Source: Candidatus Zipacnadia bacterium (lineage in GTDB: Bacteria > Armatimonadota > Zipacnadia > JALGUG01). Taken from it: 36,216 bases of DNA. The stretch spans positions 1 to 36,216 of the forward strand of contig JALGUG010000014.1 in NCBI GenBank assembly GCA_029820995.1. Direction: 5' to 3'. Positions within the stretch are counted from its first letter, which is position 1, and every line of letters begins with the position of its first letter. Shown one piece after another: positions 18,640 to 26,212 of this stretch. Below the pieces are notes generated by a model. That model did not search any database. It was not told where the DNA came from and saw only the letters and a program-made list of their open reading frames with translations. A program made the position numbers and the translations under genes.

Positions 18640-19617
18640 GTGCTGATCCCTGTGGCCATCGCCGGAGCCGGAGCCTTGGCCGTGGCGCTCGTCCTCACGC
18701 CGGCGTGGGAGCGAGTGGCGCGCAGGATTGGCGCCCTGGCAGTGCCCGGCCCGCGAGACGTGCATCAGACGCCCACGCCCACCGGCGGCGGTGTGGCGAT
18801 GTTCGCGGCCTTCTGGCTGGCCCTGGGTCTTGCCGCCTGGTGGACCGTCAGCCGCGGGCTCTGGCAACCCAACACCGGGCTGGTCTGGGTAGCCCTGGGC
18901 GCGACGCTAATTCTATTGGTGTCGGCCTGGGACGACCTGCGACCCCTGCCGGCGGGTCCCCGCTTGGCCGTTCAGTTCTTGGCCGCGTGCCTGGCCTTCC
19001 ACGGGGGCGCAAGAATTGACGTACTAACCGACCCCCTCGGCCCGGGCCAGTATATCTATCTGCAATGGTGGGTCTCCGCCCCGCTGACCATCCTGTGGAT
19101 CGTAGGTATGACCAACGCCGTGAACTGGATTGACGGTCTGGACGGCCTCGCGGCGGGTGTGACGGCAATTGTGGGAGCGACGCTGACCGCTATGGCGCTG
19201 TTGACGCTGGGGACCGCAGGCTCTCACCTGGTGGTGCTGGCCGGCGCAGCCCTGGTCGGATCGTGTCTCGGGTTCCTGCGCTACAACTTCCAGCATCGGA
19301 TCTTCATGGGCGACGCCGGTGCTATGTTTCTCGGCTATGTGTTGGCGGCACTGTCAGTACTCGGGGGCTTCAAGACCGCGACTGCGATCGGTTTCGGCAT
19401 CCCGGTCCTGGCCTTCAGCCCGATCCTCTACGACTGCGGTCGCACGGTCTGGTCTCGCCTCCGCCGGCGAGTCGCCGTACACCAGGCGGACCGGTCGCAC
19501 TGGCACCACCGTCTGCTGGACCGGGGCTTGAGCAAGCAAGAAGCCGTGGTGCGCATCTACTTGTGGACCGCGGTCCCGTGTGGGGCGGCGTTGGTACTCT
19601 TCCTGCTGCTGCGCTAG
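18640..19617 (+). CDS. wecA: Polyprenyl-phosphate N-acetylhexosamine-1-phosphate transferase (WecA/TagO type)
   Basis: A 325-residue polytopic membrane enzyme of the MraY/WecA family that transfers a sugar 1-phosphate, usually GlcNAc-1-P from UDP-GlcNAc, to undecaprenyl phosphate and so starts glycopolymer synthesis. Visible marks are the Mg-binding WDDLRPLPAGPR (about 95-106), the family core NAVNWIDGLDGLAAG (about 159-173), the catalytic FMGDAGAMFLG (about 224) and the histidine motif DRSHWHHRLLDRG typical of WecA/TagO/WbpL rather than MraY. There are about ten hydrophobic spans. The start is GTG 18640 with CGGAG upstream, six bases after the deaminase stop. wecB follows, supporting a GlcNAc/ManNAc polymer. 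wecA versus tagO cannot be decided from sequence. Confidence 0.93.
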   Translation: MLIPVAIAGAGALAVALVLTPAWERVARRIGALAVPGPRDVHQTPTPTGGGVAMFAAFWLALGLAAWWTVSRGLWQPNTGLVWVALGATLILLVSAWDDLRPLPAGPRLAVQFLAACLAFHGGARIDVLTDPLGPGQYIYLQWWVSAPLTILWIVGMTNAVNWIDGLDGLAAGVTAIVGATLTAMALLTLGTAGSHLVVLAGAALVGSCLGFLRYNFQHRIFMGDAGAMFLGYVLAALSVLGGFKTATAIGFGIPVLAFSPILYDCGRTVWSRLRRRVAVHQADRSHWHHRLLDRGLSKQEAVVRIYLWTAVPCGAALVLFLLLR

Positions 19618-19655
19618 GCTATCCCGTGTTCGGTGCACGGATCGGCGGGTCTGCA

Positions 19656-20816
19656 ATGGACCAAGGCTTGAGCGTACTGTGCGTGTTCGGAACCCGGCCG
19701 GAGGCGGTCAAGATGGCCCCCGTGTGCCGGGAGCTGGGGGCCCGCCCCGACCGCTTCCGGCTGCGAGTAGCCGTCACCGGCCAGCATCGGGAGATGCTCG
19801 ACCAGGTGCTGGCTTGCTTTCAGCTTGAGCCGGACTGCGACCTGGACATCATGACCCGGGGCCAGAGCCTCTCCGACGTCACCGTGCGCGTCCTGGTGGG
19901 CCTGGAGAAGGTCATCGGGGAGCAACGGCCTGATCTCTTTCTGGTGCAGGGCGACACCGCGAGCATGTTCGCCGGGGCACTGGCCGCCTACTATGCGCAA
20001 GTTCCCGTGGGCCACGTCGAGGCCGGACTGCGTACCGACAATATCTACGATCCCTTTCCGGAGGAGATGATGCGCCGCCTGGCCACTCAGATCGCCAGCG
20101 TCCATTTCGCTCCCACGGCGCAGGCCCGGCGGAACCTGACCGAATGCGGTGTGGCGCCGGAGGCGATCTATCTCACCGGCAATACAGTTGTGGATGCGCT
20201 GCAGCAGGTTGCCGACCGCGCGCCGCCGCCGTGGCCGCCGGACCTGACCTGGGTGGACGACTTTGACGGCAAGCTGATACTGGCGACGGCCCATCGCCGG
20301 GAGAACATCGGCACGCGAATGGAGGGCATCTTCGGTGCGCTCCGGGAGATTGCCCAGCGGCATGAGGACGTTCGCGTGGTCTATGCGGCTCATCGCAACC
20401 CGCGAGTGCGCGAGATCGCCCGGGCCATCCTGGGCGGGGCGCCCCGGGTGCGGATCATCGAGCCGCCCGAATACCTGACCTTCGTGCATCTGCTGAAACG
20501 GGCCACGCTAGTGATCACGGATTCGGGCGGCATTCAGGAGGAAGCCCCGGCGCTCGGGGTTCCGGCGCTGGTAGTGCGGGAGACGACGGAGCGGCCCGAA
20601 GGCGTCGCCGCGGGCGTCGCGCGGCTGGTCGGGACCGACCGGGAGGCCATTACTGCCGCTGCCGACGAACTCCTGGGTGACCCGGGAGCATACCGAGAGA
20701 TGGCGCGGGCGGTCAATCCCTACGGCGACGGCCATGCCGCGGTGCGAATTGCCGACGCTATCGAGCACTTTATGGGCCGGCGGGACCAGCGTCCCGCGGA
20801 TTTCACGCCCGCCTGA
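19656..20816 (+). CDS. wecB: UDP-N-acetylglucosamine 2-epimerase (non-hydrolysing)
   Basis: A 386-residue GT-B-fold enzyme that interconverts UDP-GlcNAc and UDP-ManNAc in the cytoplasm, supplying ManNAc for teichoic acid-like or enterobacterial-common-antigen-like polymers. It has the full motif set: GTRPEAVKMAPV at the N-terminus, VQGDTASMFAGALAAYY, GHVEAGLRT, TAHRRENIG, and the nucleotide-binding TDSGGIQEEAPALGVP followed by RETTERPEG. ATG 19656 is placed just before the first strand; the frame is open much further upstream but overlaps wecA there. The gap to uppP is 24 bp. All catalytic acids and the histidine appear intact. Confidence 0.96.
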   Translation: MDQGLSVLCVFGTRPEAVKMAPVCRELGARPDRFRLRVAVTGQHREMLDQVLACFQLEPDCDLDIMTRGQSLSDVTVRVLVGLEKVIGEQRPDLFLVQGDTASMFAGALAAYYAQVPVGHVEAGLRTDNIYDPFPEEMMRRLATQIASVHFAPTAQARRNLTECGVAPEAIYLTGNTVVDALQQVADRAPPPWPPDLTWVDDFDGKLILATAHRRENIGTRMEGIFGALREIAQRHEDVRVVYAAHRNPRVREIARAILGGAPRVRIIEPPEYLTFVHLLKRATLVITDSGGIQEEAPALGVPALVVRETTERPEGVAAGVARLVGTDREAITAAADELLGDPGAYREMARAVNPYGDGHAAVRIADAIEHFMGRRDQRPADFTPA

Positions 20817-20840
20817 AATGACTTCGGCAGGGACGGTCGC

Positions 20841-21737
20841 GTGACCAGTTTTCAGGCTCTTGTGCTGGGGCTCGTTCAGGGCGCTACGGAGTTTCTCCCG
20901 GTGTCCAGCTCGGGCCACCTGGTTCTCCTGCCCGCCTTCGCGGGCTGGCCGACAGCGCCGCTGAGCTTCGACGTCGCGCTGCACGTGGGCACCACAGCCG
21001 CCGTCATCGTGTTCTACGCGCGCGACCTGGGGAGGATCGTCCGTGGCGCGGCGCTATGGCTGATCTCGGCAGTCAGGCGGCGTGAGGTTCGGCAAGATGA
21101 CCTGGCCTCCGCGAGGCTGGCGGGCTGGTTGGTCTTGGGCAGCGTTCCGGCGGCCCTTGCGGGCGTGGGGCTCAAGTCCTGGTTTGAATCGGCCTTTGAG
21201 AAGCCCCCCAGCGTGGCGGTCGCACTGCTGGTTACGGGAGCGATCCTGCTCCTGGCGCACCGGTGCGCAACCGGGCGGCGCGAGATGAAGACACTCACAT
21301 GGCGCGACGCCCTGCTGATCGGTTGCGCTCAGGCCGTGGCGATCTTCCCGGGGATCTCGCGTTCCGGCAGCACGATCGCCGCGGGCCTGAGCCGTGGATT
21401 GTCCCGGCGCTCGGCGCCGCGGTTCGCCTTCCTGCTGTCGGTGCCCGCCGTTCTCGGTGCGGCAGTCCTGCAGGCCAAGGATCTGTGTGAGAACGCCGTA
21501 CCCGCTGCGGCGGCCGTGGTGCCGGGCGTCACTGCCAACATTGTGCCACAGGGTGTTGCCATCGCGGGGCCGATGCAGTATGCTGTAGGGGTTTTCGTGG
21601 CCTTTGTCAGCGGCCTGATCGCCATCAAGCTGGTTCTTATTGTGGTTGAGAGGGCCAAACTCACCTGGTTTGCGCTGTATTGCTGGGCCGTGGGACTGGG
21701 CAGCCTGGTTTGGTTGGCAACCGGGCCTAGTCTCTGA
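20841..21737 (+). CDS. uppP: Undecaprenyl-diphosphate phosphatase
   Basis: A 298-residue polytopic membrane protein of the BacA/UppP family that removes a phosphate from undecaprenyl diphosphate to regenerate the lipid carrier; overproduction of this family confers bacitracin resistance. Both signature regions are intact: QGATEFLPVSSSGHL near residues 14-28 and PGISRSGSTIAAGLSRG near 172. About eight hydrophobic spans are present. The stretch at about 230-260 (VVPGVTANIVPQGVAIAGPM) is somewhat longer than I expect for the family. The start is GTG 20841. It lies between wecB and hppA in one run, next to enzymes that use the same carrier. Confidence 0.95.
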   Translation: MTSFQALVLGLVQGATEFLPVSSSGHLVLLPAFAGWPTAPLSFDVALHVGTTAAVIVFYARDLGRIVRGAALWLISAVRRREVRQDDLASARLAGWLVLGSVPAALAGVGLKSWFESAFEKPPSVAVALLVTGAILLLAHRCATGRREMKTLTWRDALLIGCAQAVAIFPGISRSGSTIAAGLSRGLSRRSAPRFAFLLSVPAVLGAAVLQAKDLCENAVPAAAAVVPGVTANIVPQGVAIAGPMQYAVGVFVAFVSGLIAIKLVLIVVERAKLTWFALYCWAVGLGSLVWLATGPSL

Positions 21738-21781
21738 GCGCCCGGCCACAACCGTTTTCTGTTCAGGGGGAGGTCTTTGCT

Positions 21782-24130
21782 GTGCCACAGGAAGTTGCAG
21801 CCTTCGGATCAGTCGAGCACATGATTCTGTGGGGAACGCTGATTTGCGCGTTCATTGGGCTGGGTTACGCCCTGTACCTGCGCAAGAGTGTGAGTGCCGC
21901 ACCCGCCGGAACCGAGAAGATGCAGCAGATCGCGGAACAAATCCGCGAGGGGGCTCAGGCGTACCTGGGTCGCCAGTTCGGCACGATCAAGTGGTTGGTG
22001 ATCATCCTGTTCGTCGTGCTGGTACTCACGGCGTTGTCGAAGGGATGGTTCATCGCGGCCGGGCGAGGTGTGGCCTTTCTGCTGGGCTGCCTCGCTTCGG
22101 GGGCCACCGGGTTCGTGGGCATGATGCTGGCTGTTCGGGCCAACGTCCGCACTGCCGACGCCGCGCGACGCAGCCTGAGTGAGGCTCTGACGCTGGCCTT
22201 TCGTTCCGGCACCGTGACCGGCATGTTCACGGTGGGCTTGGGCCTGCTGGGCGCCACCATCATCATCATGATCTATGGCCTCCAGGCCACGGATGTACTG
22301 CTGGGCTTCGGCTTTGGCGGCTGTCTGCTCGCGCTGTTCATGCGCGTCGGCGGCGGCATCTATACCAAGGCCGCAGATGTCGGCGCGGACCTGGTGGGGA
22401 AGGTCGAGGTCGGCATCCCGGAGGACGATCCGCGCAACGCCGCCGTGATTGCGGACAACGTCGGCGACAACGTCGGCGACTGCGCCGGGATGGCTGCCGA
22501 TATTTTCGAGTCGTACGAGGTCACACTGGTGGCCTCTCTGATCCTCGGCCTGTCCATGGGCGCACCCAAGAACCCCGGCGAGTCCTTCGACTTCAAGTGG
22601 ATCATGTTTCCGCTGATTGTGCGCGGTATCGGCGTGCTCACTTCGATTCTCGGGACCATGCTGGTCAAGTCCAAAGAGACGGACAAGGACGCCCTGAGCC
22701 CCATCTTGCGCGGCTTCAACTGGTCGGCGGTAGCGTCGGCGGCGCTGTTTGCCGTGGCGACGGTCTTGTATCTCAAGCGCCCCGACGGCGCGTCCGATTG
22801 GCGGTTGTTCCTGGCCACCTGCGCCGGGCTGGTGCTGGCGGTCGTGATCTCACATCTGACCGAGTACTACACCGCAACGCGCCACGCGCCGGTGCGTGAG
22901 ATCGCCGAAGCCAGCCAGACCGGGACCGCCACCAACATCCTATCCGGCTTCTCCTACGGCCTGGAAAGCACTGTGGCGGCCATCTTGGTGATCTGCGGTG
23001 CCATGCTGGCTTCGATCCTGATCTTCTCGGGCGAGGGGCCGATTGCCGTGCTCTACGGTGTCTCGCTCTGCGGCCTGGGCATGTTGACCACGACCGGCGT
23101 GATTGTGGCCGAGGACAGCTATGGGCCCGTCGCCGACAATGCGAACGGGATCGCGGAGATGTCCGGCCTCGGTGACGCGGAACCCCAGACGCAGAAGATC
23201 CTCGACGAGCTCGATGCCGTCGGCAATACCACCAAGGCCGCGACCAAGGGTTTCGCTATTGCCACCGCGGTGCTGGCGGCGGTCTCGCTGTTCGGCTCCT
23301 ACTTGACTGCAGTTGCAGGCGGCGGCGCGCACGAGGCGATCAGCTCCGAGGCCCTGGCCGCACACCAGATCAACATCGCGCAGCCCATTGTGCTCATTGG
23401 ACTGCTCATTGGGGGCGCGATGCCCTTCCTATTCAGCTCCATGACGATCCGTGCGGTGGGACGTGCGGCGTTTCAGATCATCAACGAGGTGCGCCGCCAG
23501 TTCCGCGAGATCCCGGGGCTGATGGAGGGCAAGGCGATGCCCGAAAGCAGCAAGTGCGTGGACATCTGCACCACGGCGGCCATTCACGAGCTTGTCGGTC
23601 CCGGGTTGCTGGCGATCCTGATGCCCGTAGTCGTCGGCTGCTTCTTCAATTGGCCGGGTCTGGGCGGATACCTGGCCGGCATCATCCTCACCGGGCAACT
23701 CCTGGCTGTGATGCTGGCCAACTCGGGCGGCGCTTGGGACAACGCGAAGAAGTACATCGAGGACGGCAACTTCGGCGGCAAGGGGTCCGAGCCGCACAAG
23801 GCTGCCGTGGTTGGCGACACGGTGGGCGACCCGTTCAAGGACACCGCCGGCCCGGCGCTCAACCCGCTAATCAAGGTCATGAACCTCGTCGCTCTGCTCG
23901 TCGTCCCGCTCATCGTCCTTTATCACCAGCAGAATCCGACGATCTTGTACATCATCGGCGCCGTTCTCGGGCTCATCGTACTGGGCGCGGTGCTCAAGTC
24001 CAAGCAGCCGGCCTTCAAACCGGGCAAAGTTGAGGAGCGGCTTGACGAGAAGATGGAGGAGCTGGCTGGGGCCTTGGACATGTCCACCACAGCCGAGGAA
24101 TACGACGACGACAAGCCGAAGGAAGAGTAG
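21782..24130 (+). CDS. hppA: Membrane-bound K+-independent pyrophosphatase ion pump
   Basis: A 782-residue integral membrane pyrophosphatase that couples hydrolysis of pyrophosphate to outward H+ (or Na+) transport. The signature PPi-binding segments are DVGADLVGKVE, then EDDPRNAAVIADNVGDNVGDCAGM, and near the C-terminus GGAWDNAKKYIEDG followed by HKAAVVGDTVGDPFKDTAGP. In the K+ determinant segment GNTTKAATKG, Lys485 and Thr488 occupy the positions that mark K+-independent pumps (Ala and Gly/Ala in K+-dependent ones). About sixteen spans are expected. The C-terminal tail (about 745-782) is charged and acidic. GTG 21782 has GGGGGAGG eight bases upstream. It is preceded by uppP at 44 bp and followed by a strong hairpin. 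H+ as the pumped ion is inferred from the subfamily. Confidence 0.97.
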   Translation: MPQEVAAFGSVEHMILWGTLICAFIGLGYALYLRKSVSAAPAGTEKMQQIAEQIREGAQAYLGRQFGTIKWLVIILFVVLVLTALSKGWFIAAGRGVAFLLGCLASGATGFVGMMLAVRANVRTADAARRSLSEALTLAFRSGTVTGMFTVGLGLLGATIIIMIYGLQATDVLLGFGFGGCLLALFMRVGGGIYTKAADVGADLVGKVEVGIPEDDPRNAAVIADNVGDNVGDCAGMAADIFESYEVTLVASLILGLSMGAPKNPGESFDFKWIMFPLIVRGIGVLTSILGTMLVKSKETDKDALSPILRGFNWSAVASAALFAVATVLYLKRPDGASDWRLFLATCAGLVLAVVISHLTEYYTATRHAPVREIAEASQTGTATNILSGFSYGLESTVAAILVICGAMLASILIFSGEGPIAVLYGVSLCGLGMLTTTGVIVAEDSYGPVADNANGIAEMSGLGDAEPQTQKILDELDAVGNTTKAATKGFAIATAVLAAVSLFGSYLTAVAGGGAHEAISSEALAAHQINIAQPIVLIGLLIGGAMPFLFSSMTIRAVGRAAFQIINEVRRQFREIPGLMEGKAMPESSKCVDICTTAAIHELVGPGLLAILMPVVVGCFFNWPGLGGYLAGIILTGQLLAVMLANSGGAWDNAKKYIEDGNFGGKGSEPHKAAVVGDTVGDPFKDTAGPALNPLIKVMNLVALLVVPLIVLYHQQNPTILYIIGAVLGLIVLGAVLKSKQPAFKPGKVEERLDEKMEELAGALDMSTTAEEYDDDKPKEE

Positions 24131-24152
24131 AGGGCAATCCCGACGGATCAAG

Positions 24153-24183
24153 ACACGGGCCCCGGACGCTTCGGGGCCCGTGT
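24153..24183 (+). terminator. Strong hairpin after hppA
   Basis: ACACGGGCCCCG (24153-24164) and CGGGGCCCGTGT (24172-24183) form a perfect 12-bp GC-rich stem with a seven-base loop, 22 bases after the hppA stop. No U-tract follows (TGCGTACG), as is common for hairpin terminators in GC-rich genomes. It probably ends the rpiB-hppA unit. Confidence 0.75.
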
Positions 24184-24306
24184 TGCGTACGCCGAGGGCG
24201 CCGCGGCCGAAAGGACAGCCGGATGGCGGCGGGAGCCGCCCCCGGCCGCCGAAGCCTGGCAAGGTGATTGCTGAACAGTGAAGAAGGAATAGTCAGGTGG
24301 GGTGCG

Positions 24307-25143
24307 ATGTGCGCGCTAGGCTACGATCCCAATGCACTCTACGCGCTGCTGCTATATGAGTACCAGCCGCTGGACCCGTACACGGTGGGACCGCTGTTGT
24401 CGGAGAGTCTGGCGATCCCCGTCGCCGAGGCGGCTCAGCAGGCGAAGACCTGCCAGGGCATCCTGGTACGGTCGGCGCCCTTCGCGCGGATCCGCGCGGC
24501 CGGTGCTCGGCTGGCGGAGATGGGCATCCGCTGCTTTGGGGTGCCGGCCGCCCGACTGGTGGCCCTTCCTCCGCGGAACAAGATCCGTGCGGCAACGTGG
24601 ACCGAGAAGGCCTTTGTGCCCACGGTGGACGTGCAGGGCAGGACCGAGCTGATCCCGTGGGAGCACATTGTGGCGGCGAACTGTGGCCAGTTCGTGACTA
24701 GGCAGGTCAAGTACAAGGGCGATCAGTCCGGCGTCCTGACCCGACGCATTGGCCCGGCGCTGGGAGGTCTGATGGGCTCCCCGGCCGTCTTGGCGGCGGG
24801 AGTGGCCGGGCTTGGCACCACTGGCAGCAGAAAGCGGGTCGAGACTCAGCAGGAACACACCTGCCTGGACCTGGTGTCCCTCAACCCGCCGCGCAGAATG
24901 CGAATTGAATCCGGCGGTTTCGCCTTCCAGGTTCTGGGTGCTGAGATTCAGAACAGCGCCCGGGCGAACATGCGGACGCTGGCACGCAAGCTCCGGCCCT
25001 TCTGCCCGGCGGCGCGCTGGAGCCTCAAGCCGGAGCAACTGGAGGGCGAGGGGCGCTTCGAGCCGCCGAAGTTTCCCTCGGAGCAGGCCTTCGACCGGCG
25101 CACCGAGTGGCTGATGAACCTGGCGCTTCATGCGCCGCGGTGA
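24307..25143 (+). CDS. Protein of unknown function upstream of the SIS-domain gene
   Basis: A 278-residue protein I do not recognise. The N-terminal part (about 1-85) is a mixed alpha/beta unit (ALYALLLYEYQPLDPY, then GILVRSAPFARIRAAGARLAEMG and FGVPAARLVALP). A beta-like middle part contains a glycine/alanine-rich hydrophobic segment (GGLMGSPAVLAAGVAGLG, about 155-172) that may be a buried helix or membrane-touching segment. The C-terminal part has FAFQVLGAEIQNSARANMRTLAR and an FDRRTEWLMNLALHA end. ATG 24307 has AGGTGGGG upstream; a TTG at 24268 would add 13 residues. It lies 14 bp before the SIS-domain gene and is almost surely cotranscribed with it, after the hppA terminator. No catalytic motif can be claimed. 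Confidence 0.7.
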   Translation: MCALGYDPNALYALLLYEYQPLDPYTVGPLLSESLAIPVAEAAQQAKTCQGILVRSAPFARIRAAGARLAEMGIRCFGVPAARLVALPPRNKIRAATWTEKAFVPTVDVQGRTELIPWEHIVAANCGQFVTRQVKYKGDQSGVLTRRIGPALGGLMGSPAVLAAGVAGLGTTGSRKRVETQQEHTCLDLVSLNPPRRMRIESGGFAFQVLGAEIQNSARANMRTLARKLRPFCPAARWSLKPEQLEGEGRFEPPKFPSEQAFDRRTEWLMNLALHAPR

Positions 25144-25157
25144 ACAAGGAGTAGCTC

Positions 25158-26195
25158 ATGCATCGAATGCGGCAGGAAATCGCTCACCAACCGGCGGCGA
25201 TCCTGGAGACACTCGAGCAGGAGCGCCCCCACATCGCCGAGGTGGCCCGGAGGCTGTGCGACGAAGGTATTCGCTTTGTGCTGCTGGTGGCGCGAGGTAC
25301 TTCGGACAACGCTGCGACGTACGCGCGCTACTTGTTCCAGATAACCAACGGTCGCCCTGCCGCCTCCGCGGCGCCTTCGGTGGCTACCCTGTATAACGCC
25401 GACGTGGACCTGCGCGAGTGCCTGATGATGGGCATCTCGCAATCCGGTCAGGCCACGGACGTCATCGAGTGCCTGGAGGAGGCGGCGGAGCTGGGTGCGA
25501 TGACTGTGGCGCTCACGAACTCCGAGGATTCGCCGATCTGTCAAGCCGCGCAGCACGTGCTGATCACACACGCCCGCGACGAGCAGAGCGTCCCCGCGAC
25601 GAAGACCTACACCACGGCACTGGCTGTGATCTACACACTGTCGGCGCTCTGGGCCCAACAGGCCGACAGGGAGCAATATCTGCTCCGCGCGGTGGAGGCC
25701 ATCGAGGAGGAGTTCCAGCTCGAGCCGCTGATTGAGGATCGCAGCGAACGCTACCGCTACATGGAAGCGTGCGTGGTGCTGGCCCGGGGGGTCAATCTCT
25801 GTACGGCCGACGAAGTAGCACTGAAGCTCTCCGAGACGTGCTACCTGGTGGCGCGAGGATACAGCACGGCCGAGTTCAGGCACGGGCCGATCGCCGCGGT
25901 GGACGAGGGCTTCCCGGTGTTCGTGTTTGCGCCGCGGGGACCGATGGACGCCGATATCCTGCAGACGTGCAGAGCGTTACGCGAGCGGCGGGCCGAGCTA
26001 ATGGTGTTCTCGGATGTGCCCGAGATACTGGAACAGGCCCACATTGCGGTGAGGATGCCCGGACCGCTGAGCGAGACCTGTGCCCCGATCGCGTACGTCG
26101 TAGGCGGGCAGCTTCTGGCGTACCACCTGTCGCGCCACAAGGGTATCAACCCCGACGAACCCCGAGGCCTGCACAAGGTGACTCTGACGCGCTAG
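25158..26195 (+). CDS. SIS-domain aminosugar-phosphate deaminase/isomerase (GlmS isomerase-like, no glutaminase)
   Basis: A 345-residue protein with two SIS domains like the isomerase half of GlmS, but with no N-terminal glutaminase domain. It therefore more likely acts as a glucosamine-6-phosphate (or related) deaminase of the NagB-II/AgaS type than as a synthase. SIS1 shows VARGTSDNA, GISQSGQATD and DEQSVPATKTYTT; SIS2 shows ARGVNLCTADEVALKLSE and STAEFRHGPIAAVD. The C-terminal tail NPDEPRGLHKVTLTR retains the lysine that in GlmS reaches the sugar in the active site. The start is ATG 25158 with AAGGAG upstream. Convergent with the large glycosidase gene, 17 bp between stops. It could feed or drain amino sugars for the wecA/wecB pathway. 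Confidence 0.9.
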   Translation: MHRMRQEIAHQPAAILETLEQERPHIAEVARRLCDEGIRFVLLVARGTSDNAATYARYLFQITNGRPAASAAPSVATLYNADVDLRECLMMGISQSGQATDVIECLEEAAELGAMTVALTNSEDSPICQAAQHVLITHARDEQSVPATKTYTTALAVIYTLSALWAQQADREQYLLRAVEAIEEEFQLEPLIEDRSERYRYMEACVVLARGVNLCTADEVALKLSETCYLVARGYSTAEFRHGPIAAVDEGFPVFVFAPRGPMDADILQTCRALRERRAELMVFSDVPEILEQAHIAVRMPGPLSETCAPIAYVVGGQLLAYHLSRHKGINPDEPRGLHKVTLTR

Positions 26196-26212
26196 CCGCG
26201 GCCAAGTCGGTC

